This document shows, piece after piece, positions 11,101 through 21,120 of a DNA stretch of 22,775 nucleotides. The first letter of the stretch is position 1. Each line of letters begins with the position of its first letter. The notes below the pieces were generated by a model. That model was not told the origin of the DNA, did not search any database, and worked only from the letters and a program-made list of their open reading frames with translations. The position numbers and the translations under genes are program-made. The stretch is from Euprymna scolopes (Eukaryota > Mollusca > Cephalopoda > Sepiida > Sepiolidae): the NCBI GenBank assembly GCA_024364805.1, contig CM044488.1:29993595-30016369 (forward strand), given 5' to 3'.

Positions 11101-12687
11101 GGTAGTCCCGCTTAGATAGTACTCTACTTTCTGTAGGGCATCTACTATAGCATAAGCCTTCCTTTCAATCACAGTCCATTTCCACTGAGTAGGGGAAAAT
11201 TCATAAGACAAAAAATAGAGCGAGAATATCATCAAACCAACGGTTTCATAATATTGTTCAGATCCCTGAAGTTAATGCAAAACCAGTGTCCTCCATCTTT
11301 CTTGAACACTACCACCATTCCAGGAACAAGTCGCAGCAATTACAAACCTCTAACAAAACATCAAACTACTATAAAATCAATATTGGCCAAGAAGAAAATT
11401 TGGGATATTAATGATCACAGGTCACAAAAAGTCCATTATCTGATAGGAGAAATGATTGATGTTGATATTCAACTATATTCTGTAACATCTGAAATTAGAT
11501 TTAATAAACTTATATTGCAAAACTTTGTCTAAATTACAGTATTTCATCAAAAACGTACTTCATTGAAAAAATAGTTTCAATATATTTACAAAATAAAAAC
11601 AACAATTCAATCGACTTTTGATGAAATTAGAAACATTTCTTCGACTATGGACAGTTACTATAAATAATGTGCCCTTTCTGAGTTTGAAATGTTATTGGCT
11701 TTTGAATGACTGAAAAGTGCAGAGCTGTGCTTAAAGTTGTTCCATTTCCAGGCACACACACAGATGCAAGAATAAGTGAAGAATTGCGTAATGTTCTGGA
11801 TGAGTATAAAATTTCCAATAAAATTTTCTTAGTATTGCAAGATTCAGAGCCAAATATGGTTGCTGATATCAGGGAATGTGGTTTAGCATTACTGTCATAT
11901 TTCATACGTATATTGCAACTCTTAATAAACAGAAATATAGTTTCTCATTTTAATCACTCTTCATTAGCAATTAGCAAATTAACTGAAATACAGGATCAGC
12001 TTAATTTGGAAAAATAAACTCATTTAAGATTTGACTACACGGTAGAATTCAAAGGAATTTAAAGCAATGAAAAGCTCTTGTAATGCTGTTGACAATAAGA
12101 TTCCTACCTTAACAACTTACCAATGGGGACTTTTTAAAAAAATTGTCCAATTACTGAGTTCTTTTGAAGAAATTAACACAGAAGCAAGTCACAGAACTTC
12201 AACCATATCAATAATAACATGTACAAGTTTAGTTCTGAGGTTATTTTTGTCAAAAGCTGTACAATCTAATTCTAATATTTCTGACTTCAGTGAAATCCTT
12301 ACCACAGTTAAACAATTCAATGAATCCCTGGAAAGAAGATTTTCATCCTATCGAAATGATAAAACTTATGTATGTCTATTTTCCCAGACCCTAGATTCAA
12401 ATTAAAATTTAAAAAAAAAAATGACATTAAAAACACCATTAATAATTGAATTCTACACCTACTTTCTACTGATGATTATGAAGCAGAATGAGAATACAAT
12501 TTTTCAAAATCTGCTGAGGATCAAGAAGATCAAAGTGAAAGTAAAACTATCTCTTTCAAGTCTGAATGATGAATTAGCCTACAATAATAAATAATATTTG
12601 AATCAATCCAAATTTAGAGCAGCAAGAGGTTAAATTAAACTTGGAAACGGCAACTGCAAATACAACAGAAATACAAGCACAATCTAA

Positions 12688-12966
12688 AATAAATGCACAG
12701 GAGAACGTGATCGTAATGTAGCTTTACCATTACTTGCAAGTGAAAATCCATTTCAGTGGTGGAAAAAGATACAGAAGTCCTTACCATTGCTGAGTAAACT
12801 AGCTTCAAAATATTTAAGTACACCACCTTCACCCATGGAAAGTAAGAGGTTCTTGAATACAGGTGGTAATGTGTATGAACCTATGAGGAACAGGCTGTGT
12901 CCTGAGAATGGAGAAACTCTAATGTTTCTACATTACAACTTAAAAGTATTCAACTTTAAATACTGA
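12688..12966 (+). pseudogene. hAT transposase C-terminal dimerisation domain
   Basis: An open run of about 92 codons ends at TGA 12964-12966. The order ENPFQWWKK, LPLLSKLASKYLSTPP, SPMESKRFL and RNRLCPENGE, then MFLHYNL, follows the hAT dimerisation domain pattern (dP..WW, LA.kyL, S..SER.FS.aG, R.rL.p..v..L.fL..N). This is the best preserved part of the element. The family's SER reads SKR here. No ATG start belongs to it; it is the tail of the transposase described for 11220-13415. Confidence 0.85.
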
Positions 12967-13083
12967 TGAGACTATAAGAGCAGAGGAGGAAGGCAGCAAG
13001 AATAGAAGTAGAGTGGCAGCAGTTGTAGAGTAGAAGTAACCACCACAGCATACTCTAGTGGAAGCAGAATTCTAGTTTATAGT

Positions 13084-13208
13084 TATTCACTTAAGAATTG
13101 TAATTTTTACTTTGCAATTTGTTTGTAATTTCTTTTATCTTTATCTAGTTGTTTAATTATATTCATTTAAGAATTGGAAATTGTACTTTGTATTTTGTAA
13201 TTTCATTT
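13084..13208 (+). repeat. Imperfect tandem duplication, ~76 bp spacing
   Basis: TATTCACTTAAGAATTGTAA (from 13084) recurs as TATTCATTTAAGAATTGGAA (from 13160), and each is followed by ACTTTG...TTTGTAATTTC. It lies in the presumed 3' untranslated part of the hAT element. Confidence 0.6.
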
Positions 13209-14170
13209 AATAAAGCAAAAAAAGAGACAAAAAGCCATAATAGCAGCCAGACACTTAAAAATGTCAAATTAAATTGGCAGTTACTATGTTAATGGGTCAA
13301 AGCAATCTGATGAGTCACTTGGCATTGATGAAATGGTATAAAATTTAATAGGAAAGAAAAAAAAGTAATTGGTCAATTACTGATTACTTGCTGATTAATT
13401 GGTGCACCTCTTGATATACCCCGAGTCTGGTTCCTCTGTAGGGAATAGACTCCCACTGTAGGCTACGGTCATGTGGGGAGAAAGTATGAGATCATCAGTG
13501 GCCAGCACCATAATCTCCACACCCTTATCTCCAACCCTGAACAGGGCTGGGCTGAAACTGGTTTGTGCTTTGCTATACTCCAGTGGAGGGGAAGTTTTTG
13601 GATAGTGTCCTCCATCCCAACTCTCACAGATGCACCATATCTAAAACCTCTATTTTTCTCTCGGCTGCCAGTACCATTTGTTGATCTGAACTCTATAGTT
13701 CATTTCTCCAGAACCAGAATTTATAGATCTCTCCTAGTCTAACCATTGATATGGAGGCACCTATGTCAAACAACATTTGTATTTCCGCTCTCCTATACAT
13801 GCACCCTGCAGGTTAAATCTGATTCCTGTTCGAATAAAGCAAAACTTTGGGCCACCCCTGAAATATTACTTTGTTGTTTAGGAAGAAAGAACATCGAATG
13901 CATAATACAGTGGCATTGATAATAATCGCGGCCTCTTTTTTTTAATTGTTCCTTTAATCTTGCATGTCTCAAGCCAGGGGTCCTTTTTGAAGAATTATCC
14001 AAGAGGAAGTAATGTAAAGTTGTCTTGTTTTCTACTTATAAAAAGATAAAATAGTGCAATGAAACAATTTCTATTTATAAATCAATTTCAGTTTGGATTC
14101 TTCTTCACAGACTAAAAAAGAAGGAAATGCAACAAAAAGACAGATTTCTCTGAACTGAAATGCAGATTAC

Positions 14171-14257
14171 CTCTCCATATCTTTGGGTCTTCACATTCCA
14201 TTTACGTAATCTGTTTCCATCGTATGCATAAGAATCTGTTGTATCTCCAACACCATT
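14171..14257 (-). CDS. RNF123: RNF123-like SPRY-domain exon (first of two seen)
   Basis: This is an internal coding exon of exactly 87 bp (29 codons) on the minus strand. A polypyrimidine-rich acceptor (TTTTTAATTTTGCAG) precedes it and the donor GTAATC follows it. It encodes [29 protein letters not shown]. The [18 protein letters not shown] block is the hallmark I associate with the RNF123/KPC1 SPRY domain. Both ends are in phase 0, and the next exon (4146-4213) continues the same domain. All key residues appear intact and there is no stop, so this looks like a living host gene rather than a repeat. The preceding exon was not found between here and the right edge, so the upstream intron is probably longer than 8.5 kb. 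The symbol is assigned by motif memory; a search with the joined 51 residues would settle it. Confidence 0.85.
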
Positions 14258-15045
14258 CTGCAAAATTAAAAACGCAGATCTTGAGCTCAAAAACAGAGAG
14301 AAATAACATTGATTAATTGAAGTATTATTGAAAAAAGCATCAAATTAAAAATAAGTTGAATATTATCAAAAAAGACAATGCCAGATTTTCACTTGTTGAG
14401 CTATAAGAAACTTGAAGCTCTTATCTAAAATAAAAATACTTGTCTAACTGTATTTACTTTTACTAAGTGAAAACATATTGCCAATTTAAAAGGCTCAGAC
14501 AAAAAGAATTCAAAATATAGTTAAGTTTACGATTTTTTTAGAATAGAATTTTTTTTTTAATTTTAATAATTTTGACTTATTTTATTTTTTAATTCCAATA
14601 AATATTCAATTAATAAGTAATTTCATGCATGTTTATCAAAGTTATGTATAGGCAAGAAACAGTGTCTTTCAGTCTGAAAATGTAAGCAAATTGTTGTATT
14701 CTGGTAGTATTGAAGGCATTATCTGACCAATTCCCAAAGACAGCATGTAAGTTATCAAAGAGTTCAAGATTCAACTGTGATATTCATGGCTGTGATGTAC
14801 ATGTTGGGAGTACTTTGCACTAGGGTTTTGTAAAATTGTAAAATTAAGGTTAGAAACAAATAAGCCAGGAAACATCTAAAAATAGCAATCCTCTCTTTTT
14901 CTGTGCACATGCAAAATATTTTTGTGTTATTTGTAATTAACAATGATCCAGTAGTGTAGATGGCATCATGAAAAATTGCTCAGAAAAATGAACTGCCAAA
15001 AATCGCTTCAAGTAAGTCTTTATACAAAAACTCTAAAAAAAAACG

Positions 15046-15078
<33 letters not shown>

Positions 15079-16003
15079 AAGAACAAGATTCCAAAGAAGA
15101 TTTTTAAAAGTCAACTTGAACACTTTTTATTATTAGTTAAAGTAAACAATTTATTATTACACACTTGTATATACTTTTTTTTCAACATTTATAAAATTAA
15201 CAAATTTATTGAAAATATATAAGTTTTTCAACATGTTTGTTGTGACTTTGCAGGCCGGTAATAATTAAGATAAATAGTGAAATAATTGACAAAAAGTGTA
15301 ATAGCAAAACTATGTTAAAAAAATACATGTTATGAATCTGGGGTCATAACTATCACAACATTTAGATGTAACTGTATTGATTGTGTTTGAGTAAGTCCAT
15401 TAGATCTGTGTAAAAATTATTCCCTTAATGTGTAGCAGGTCGTCCATGATGCTATGTATCCTATGAAGATAAAAGTCAAAACAAATATCTTAACCATGAA
15501 TTAAACATGCACCATGAAATTAATAACAATCAATTTCAGGAGTTATTTTATATATTAAAAAATATAAAGAAAAAGTAAATCATGATTAATTCAACAAAAA
15601 TACAATAACATCAAATTTCAAGGGGAATAACATGTTTTGTTTATCTTTTGATATTCATTTTTTTGTTTTTATCTTTGATAACTCTTTAAAATGGAACATT
15701 TTTTTTTGCAGCTTCAATCGCTGACTGATTTTTATTCCACTTTCTAAAATATTCTTATTTCTAAATGAAATTTAAAAATAACTAAATCTTTGATTAAATT
15801 TTTAGCCTTTTATATTCAATCGTCTCAGATTATTCCTATTTATTTATTTGACTTTAAAAATATTTTTAACAATAATAATGTTATTTTTTAAGCCTAAATA
15901 AATCGGTTTATTTCTATATTTATTTTTATTATATAATTATATACTTATCGTCCTTTAATGTTTATTCTTATTTAATATCTTAATTTCCCCCTTTATTTCT
16001 ATA
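14258..16003. other. AT-rich intron, no gene
   Basis: This is presumed upstream intron of the RNF123-like gene. It holds a run of 32 A (15046-15077), which could be an old retroposon tail on the plus strand, although nothing before it was recognised as a LINE or SINE. Long AT-only stretches occur at 15540-15960. No SPRY-preceding exon was found on the minus strand. Confidence 0.5.
15046..15077 (+). repeat. Poly(A) run, 32 bases
   Basis: A homopolymer of 32 A, preceded by a shorter A run (15035-15043). It may mark the end of a retrotransposed sequence or be simple intronic slippage. Confidence 0.8.
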
Positions 16004-16031
16004 CTAGTGGAGCTACCCGGCGTTCCTCGGG
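16004..16031 (+). repeat. Left terminal hairpin motif
   Basis: CTAGTGGAGCTACCCGGCGT continues with TCCTCGGG. CCCGG can pair with TCGGG (one G-T wobble) around a six-base loop. The same motif opens at 22744, and inverted copies lie at 19468-19677. Weaker ACCCT...GGGT versions follow at about 16140-16290. Confidence 0.7.
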
Positions 16032-16370
16032 ACTGTATAAACAATGAGAAAATTGTAGCTGATTTTGAACATATTTCTTATTCTTCGGATAGAGGAATTT
16101 TTAATGTCTATGTATTTTTCGAGCAAAAGAATATTTTACCTACCCTAAGACGGGTATTACACGTATTTAATAATAGTACCTTATCTAGGATAAGTAATTT
16201 ATACCATATATATGAAATAATGTTTCCCTTGCGGGGATGGGTAATATACAACACATATTTAAAATAATTTTACCTACCCTCGGATGGGTAATTAAAATAA
16301 ATACATGAATCGATTTCACATACTATCGACAGGTATTTTACAACATGTTAAATAATTTCTCTTACCACCA

Positions 16371-17006
16371 AGGCTACCATAATTTTAAGAAAACTGAAAC
16401 AATTTTTAGAAAGTAGATCATTAGATTTTCCAAATTAGTACATAAATACATCATCTTGGTTAAGAATTAGGCAACCATTGTTTCATCATAAATTTCAATA
16501 TTACTGGGTTATTTCCTTCGTCACTATCGGCACTAAAATTGTAAGAAAAAATATGACATTTTTTAACAATGTCTCAGTAGGATTTTCAAATTAATGCTTC
16601 ATTATCAAATTCCACATTACTGTGTTTCATTTTAATTCCCCATTACCGACACCAATTTTTTTTTAAAAATACTTCATTTTCTTAAGATTACTCAGTAGGT
16701 TTTACAAACAAATACACAAATGTGTTAAGTTTAGTGATTAGACAACCCTTGCTTCACTAAAAAATTCCACATTACTGTGTTCTATTCCTTCCGACTACCG
16801 ATGCCATATTTTTAAGTGAAATGATATCATTTCTGGAACATAACTGAGCATGTTTTCCAAGTAAGTATAGAAATGCAATCACACGGATGGTGATTAGGCA
16901 ACTTTTACTTTACCACGAATTTCAATATTAATGTAGTTATTCCCTCCCACATACCAACAACATAATAGTAAGAGAAATTATGTCTTTTCTGGAATATGAT
17001 TCCACA
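16371..17006 (+). repeat. Degenerate tandem array, ~155-bp unit, about 4 copies
   Basis: Full units start near 16434, 16582, 16698 and 16851, after a partial unit from 16371. Each has GATTTTCCAAA-like opening, a TTAGGCAAC block (lost in the second unit, which is about 35 bp shorter), TTTCAATATTACTG or TTCCACATTACTGTG, then a T-rich part closing on CTCAGTA or CTGAGCA. Similarity between units is moderate, so the array is old. Confidence 0.7.
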
Positions 17007-17410
17007 GATATTCTATATTTTTGGAATATGACATTGTGGGACATTGCTTTGTAAACCCAAACGGACATTACTCTCTCCATAACAACCCCAAAAGAGAACT
17101 CAAGAGCTTGTTTAAAATTAACAATCATTCTTCTTTCGACCCTCCACTACAACCATCACATAATTCCCGGATGATAACATTAAAAATTCAAAAAATATGG
17201 ATCACCCCCTTAGTAATCTTTCATAGAAAACCAACAATATATATGAATTAATCTAATTTTCAGATTGTAAACTGTTTCAGCCATATCCAGAATCAACTTC
17301 ACAAATAAAGTAATTTTGAGATTAAAAATTGTTTAAGCTATTTCCAAGACAAACTTTCTACCACCCTCATATAATCCAAGCGAAACTGCATATTCTGCTA
17401 GTATATATAT

Positions 17411-17775
17411 GACCAAGACAATGTTGCTTAACTTGGTGATCTACACAAAGCATTTGTTATTCCCAAGTAGTCACCAATCTGATAATGACAAAGACAATGT
17501 TGCTTTACTTTGGTGATCTACATAAAACATTTTGTATTTCACCCATGTGCTAATGACCAAGATAATGTTGCTTAACTTTGGTGATCTACATAAAGCATTT
17601 GTTATTCCCAAATAGGAACCCATCTGATAAGGACCAAGACATTGTTGCTTAACTTTGGTGATCTACATAAAGCATTTGGTATTCCCAATAGTCACTCATC
17701 TGATAATAACCAAGACAATGTTGCTTAACTTTGGTGATCTACATGAAGCATTTGATATTCCCCCAGTAGTAATCC
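17411..17775 (+). repeat. Tandem array, ~76-bp unit, 5 copies
   Basis: GACCAAGACAATGTTGCTTA recurs at 17411, 17487, 17555, 17632 and 17708 with small changes, each followed by ACTTTGGTGATCTACATAAA and CATTTGTTATTCCC. Spacings are 76, 68, 77 and 76 bp. A CTGCTAGTATA end-motif sits immediately before the first copy. Confidence 0.9.
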
Positions 17776-17780
17776 ATCTT

Positions 17781-19442
17781 CAAAATTGTCAAATTGGACC
17801 TGTAATGCAGAAGGAGCTTCAAAATTTTCAAGTGAAATCCATACTGCACAAGCACCTTCACAATTGTCCAATCGGACATATACTGCACAAGCACTTTCAA
17901 AATTTTTGAGTCGGACTTATACTGCACAAGCACTTTCACAATACCAAATCAGACCTATACTGCACAAACACTTTTAAAAATTGTCGAATCGGACCTATAC
18001 TGCACAAGCACCTTCGAAATGTTTCAAATCCGACCTATACTGCACAAGCACCTTCAAAATGTTTCAAATCCGACCTATACTGCACAAGCACCTTCAAAAT
18101 GTTTCAAATCCGACCTATACTGCACAAGAACCTGAAATTTTTTCAAACCGGACCCATACTGCACAAGCACCTAAAAAGTTTTCAAATCGGACTCATACTG
18201 CATAAGCACCTCCAAAATTGTAAAATCGGACCTGCACAAGCACCTTCAAAATTTTTCAAATCGACCTATACTGCCCAAGCACCTTCACAATTTTTCAAAT
18301 AAACCTATAGTGCACAAGAACCTTAAATATTGTTGAATCGAACCTATTCTGCAAAAGTACCTTCTAAATTGTCAAATCTGACTTATACTGCACAAGCATC
18401 TTAAAATTTTTCAAATCCGACATATACTGCACAAGCCCCTTCAAAATTGTCAAATCCAACCTATACTGAACAAGCACCTTAAAAAATTTTCAAATAGGAT
18501 CTATACTTCAAAAGCACCTTCAAAATTGTCAAATCGTACCTATACTTCACAAGCACATTCTAAATTGTCAAATAGGAGCTATATTGCAAAAGCACCTTCA
18601 AAATTTTTCATATCCGACCTATACTACACAAGCACCTTAAAATTTTTTAATCCAACTTATACTGCACAAGCACCTTAAAATTGTTAAATCAGACCTATAC
18701 TGCAGAAGCACCTAAAAAATTTTCAAATCGGACCCATACTGCACAAGCACCTTAAAATTTTTCCAATCAGTCACATACTGCATAAGCACCTTAAAAATTG
18801 TCGAATTGGACCTATACTGCACAAGCACTTCAAAATTTTTCAAATCCGACCTATACTGCACAAGGACATTCAAACTAATGAAATCGGATCTATACTGCAC
18901 AAGCACCTTCAAAATTGTCAAATCGGACTTACAGTGCACAAGGACATTAAAAATTTTCAGATAGGACCTATACAGCACAAGCAGCTTCAAAATTGTCAAA
19001 TCGGGCATATCTGCACAAGCACCATCAAAATTTTTCAAATCGGACCTATACTGCACAAGCACCTTAAAAATTGTCAAATCGCACCTATACAGCACAATCA
19101 CCTTCAGAATTGTCAAATCGCACCTATACTGCACAAGCACCTTCAAAATTCTCAAATAAGACCTATACTGCATAAGCACCTCGAAAATTGTCAAATCGGA
19201 CCTATATTGCACAAGCATCTTCATAATTTTTCAAATCGGACCTATACTGCACAAGCACCTTAAAAATTGCCGAATCAAACCTATACTGCAAAAGCACCTT
19301 CAAAATTGTCAAATCCGACCTATACTGCACAAACACCTTTCAAAATTTTAAAATCAGGCCTATACTGGACAAACACCTTTCAAAATTGTCAAATCAGGCC
19401 TATACTGCACAAGCACCTTCAAAATTGTCGAATCGGACGTAT
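17781..19442 (+). repeat. 39-bp minisatellite, about 42 copies
   Basis: The unit is GACCTATACTGCACAAGCAC then CTTCAAAATTGTCAAATCG; units run 38-41 bp. Variants differ mainly at AATTGTC versus AATTTTTC. Three near-identical 40-bp units (AAATGTTTCAAATCCGACC, about 18017-18130) point to recent local expansion. Because 39 is divisible by 3, long open frames arise on both strands, for example 18712-19224 minus with a 13-residue period (VLVQYRSDLTILK) and 18934-19263 plus (IGPILHKHLQNCQ). These frames have no clear start context and are read as by-products of the repeat, not genes. Confidence 0.95.
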
Positions 19443-19677
19443 ATTTCACCTATGTCATACAATCCCAGGCAACTCATGGTATTCTGCTAGTACATATACA
19501 CTAATTTTATCCAATCCTGGGCTATGCCGGGTATTCTGCTAGTACAGCTATGTAATACAATCCCGGGTATTAGGCTAGTACATTTATCAACCAATCTTAT
19601 CCCATCCCAGGCAACGCTGGGTATTCTGCTAGGAAACATTCAATGTATTTCCACCTACGTCGGGTAATCCGCTAGTA
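19443..19677 (-). repeat. Cluster of five inverted end motifs
   Basis: Versions of CCCAGGCAACGCTGGGTATT followed by CTGCTAGTA recur at about 19468, 19510, 19557, 19603 and 19650, at 40-55 bp spacing. They are the reverse complement of the motif at 16004 and 22744. The copy at 19606-19621 pairs CCCAG with CTGGG around GCAACG. Confidence 0.8.
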
Positions 19678-19817
19678 CATAATACTTTTATATGAATTCC
19701 TTAAACCCCTTCCTTCTTAACTGAAGATTATATAAAAAACAATCTCCCAATACTAAGAATGACTTTCTGAATAATAATGCTTTTATTACAAAATTTGGAA
19801 TCAGCAGTTTAGCGATG

Positions 19818-19910
19818 TGTGATGTTTGGAATATGACATCTTGTCTCAATATAATATACTATAAATATATAATATGCATTTTTTTACTTGGTCTTTTGGC
19901 TAAGATCAAA
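19818..19910 (+). ncRNA. U2 snRNA-like unit A, 5' portion
   Basis: 19887-19910 reads CTTGGTCTTTTGGCTAAGAT then CAAA. CTTTTGGCTAAGATCAA is identical to the stem-loop I region near the 5' end of U2 snRNA. It is preceded by about 70 bp of flank that recurs before unit B (GGAATATGACATCTTGTCTC). The U2-like sequence is cut at AAGATCAAA by a LINE and resumes at 21446. It is not a functional U2 gene: the match covers only about the first 50 bases and is interrupted. Confidence 0.75.
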
Positions 19911-20568
19911 TCAGCCTAGAAAGAAGCTTTATCGGGAACTAGTGGTGGGTACCGCGAAGGATCCCCTAAGTAGGCGTTTAGGTCGGTCGTTGGAAGCTAT
20001 CCGTTCTCAGTTCAGTTGGGCGCCGGGTCGGAATTTTCTGACTAATTCGGAATTCTCCCTGACTTGGCGACTAGTCTGAAAAGCACTGCCCCTCTTCGAC
20101 GAATTCAGCATATATGGAGAACAGACGGGGTCCTGGTGTCTGCGCTGCGACGAACACAAGCTCGAAACAGTCGAGCATGCGTTTTTTAGTTGTAGCCGGA
20201 TTCAGGACCTATTGAAGTACGTCGCAGAGGTAACGGCTCGCATCGATGGCGAGCGCCCGATCGATCTCGACTTGGGTTGTTTTGTTTACAACATGGAGCC
20301 GCCGTTCCCCAGGGAGGAAAGTATGGTTTTCCTGGCGATACTGGCAGTGGCGCGAATGGTGATCTGGATCACGCGCCTCAAGTTGGTCCGCGAAGGGACA
20401 TCTGTTTCAGATCGGGATCTGATTGTTTACTTTAAACATTTGCTTAAAGTAAAAATCAGATGCGATTGGAGGAGGTTGCCTAGAGTGGAATTTAACAAGA
20501 GGTGGGTGCACAACACTAGCTTGTGCATCCGTCGAGGAGCTAGGTTCGAATACGTGTTTCCTCCATGA
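19911..20568 (+). pseudogene. LINE ORF2 C-terminus with CCHC-type motif
   Basis: A single frame is open from the insertion point to TGA at 20566-20568 except for one TGA (20077-20079). Order: NFLTNSEFSLTWRLV, the stop, KALPLFDEF, then the zinc-like motif WCLRCDEHKLETVEHAFFSC (Cys-x2-Cys...His-x4-Cys), then VFLAILAVARMVIWITRLKL, LLKVKIRCDWRRLP and FNKRWVHNTSLC. This pattern is the post-reverse-transcriptase tail of Tx1/L1-type ORF2. In the family the position of the stop usually reads Arg (WRL.RKALP), so a CGA to TGA change is likely. The polymerase and endonuclease domains are absent through 5' truncation. Confidence 0.8.
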
Positions 20569-21088
20569 GACATGGCACAGGCGGTCCTGGGTCTCTCAGC
20601 ACCCGCCCCGCTAGGCTAGCATAAGTTTCTATGTAAAAAGACTCTTGACGGGTGGTAAAATTGAGTTCCTATCCCCATTTTGTTTTATGGTACTAGAGCT
20701 TCTACGAGTCACCCCTCCCTGTACTCCTGGATTTGATTTTGACCCCTCTCCTTCCACAGAGACTCGAAGAACACCTCCTACTTCTTACCCTCACCTCATT
20801 ATTTTCTCCCTGATCCCGGTTAAAATTGCACCCCACTCCCAGATAGGGATCATCTGCTTGTTTTCGGTTCCCCGGAAAACAGTGGGTGGTCTAGTACTTA
20901 GATGCGGGAAGGGCGGGTCTACTTACTAACACTCCCCAGTAGGCATTATATTTGTTTTGTTTAAATAAGGAAAAAACCCTACCTTCACGGACTCTTTTGC
21001 ATTATCTAGATTTCTCCCCATCCATCCACGAACTTGTTTTGTAAATAAAATAAATTATAAGAACTTTTTGAACTTTTACACACATGTG

Positions 21089-21120
<32 letters not shown>

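Larger units (their letters stand above)
11220..13415 (+). mobile_element. hAT (ZBED-type) DNA transposon, broken
   Basis: The plus strand carries a hAT transposase in pieces. 11254-11532 is the N-terminal region (YLIGEMIDVDIQ type), apparently lacking most of the BED zinc finger. Around 11645-11700 a LWTVTINN...SLKCYW block precedes 11706-12017 (FPGTHTD..I, then LVLQDSEPNMVADI). At 12028 DLTTR is followed by TAG (12043-12045) where the family has Trp, then NS. 12046-12405 covers the LTTYQWGLFKKI region; the LDPRFK motif at about 12387 is one frame off. 12688-12966 is the C-terminal dimerisation domain (NPFQWWKKIQKSLPLLSKLA, then SPMESKRFL and MRNRLCPENGETLMFLHYNL). The reading frame changes at least three times. 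An AATAAA at 13209-13214 may be its polyadenylation signal. The right end is placed near 13415 by change of sequence character; no terminal inverted repeat was matched at the left. Confidence 0.85.
9105..14000 (-). mobile_element. Ty3/gypsy LTR retrotransposon fossil B, with nested insertions
   Basis: A second, distinct gypsy-type fossil is read on the minus strand. Recognisable parts in element order are: a basic gag-end region (about 14000-13830), a retroviral-type aspartic protease region (about 13800-13430), an RNase H stretch (11215-11101, SPTQWKWTVIERKAYAIVDA), the RNase H to integrase linker, an integrase zinc-binding and core region (about 10100-9600, with SSRKYYWPNLY and KLDISGPYGETSRGN), an integrase C-terminal region (LADGDRDNWD type to RKWMRW, 9690-9360), and a pol C-terminus with VRRAHADHVRQAK (about 9230-9105). 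A hAT transposon (about 11220-13415) and a LINE fragment (10661-11100) sit inside it. It is broken in many places and is old. LTRs were not located. Confidence 0.8.
4214..14170 (-). other. 9,957-bp intron of the RNF123-like gene
   Basis: This is the stretch between the two SPRY exons. It has GT at its minus-strand start (14170-14169) and AG at its end (4215-4214). It holds an I-type LINE, gypsy fossil B with nested LINE and hAT insertions, and a lone LINE tail. A transposon cargo of this size explains most of its length. 4214-4672 is AT-rich with an A run near 4243-4256 and shows nothing else. Confidence 0.75.
16004..19677. mobile_element. Unclassified element: inverted hairpin ends, three tandem arrays
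   Basis: The left end reads CTAGTGGAGCTACCCGGCGT. The right side holds repeated reverse-complement versions such as GCAACGCTGGGTATTCTGCT followed by AG, the last ending near 19677. Each end has a short CCCGG/CCGGG-type hairpin. Inside lie a ~155-bp degenerate tandem array (16371-17006), a 76-bp array (17411-17775) and a 39-bp minisatellite (17781-19442), with CTAG end motifs recurring at 17400 and 19480-19677. No transposase or polymerase frame is visible, so it is non-autonomous. Tandem cores between short conserved ends recall the Helentron-related 'pearl' elements of bivalves, but I cannot show that relationship. The left and right ends could also belong to separate copies. Confidence 0.5.

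Noticed and set aside
18712-19263. Long periodic open frames on both strands
   Set aside because: They arise from the 39-bp minisatellite; no start context, no domain, and overlapping frames on both strands.
17411-19442. CRISPR-like repeat array
   Set aside because: Units are tandem with no unique spacers; eukaryotic minisatellite.
19818-19886. snRNA promoter element upstream of the U2-like sequence
   Set aside because: The flank is shared by both units but no proximal sequence element could be identified with confidence, and the U2-like parts are incomplete.
20645-20929. Open frame of 94 codons after the LINE coding tail
   Set aside because: It lies in the LINE 3' untranslated region and has no recognisable domain.
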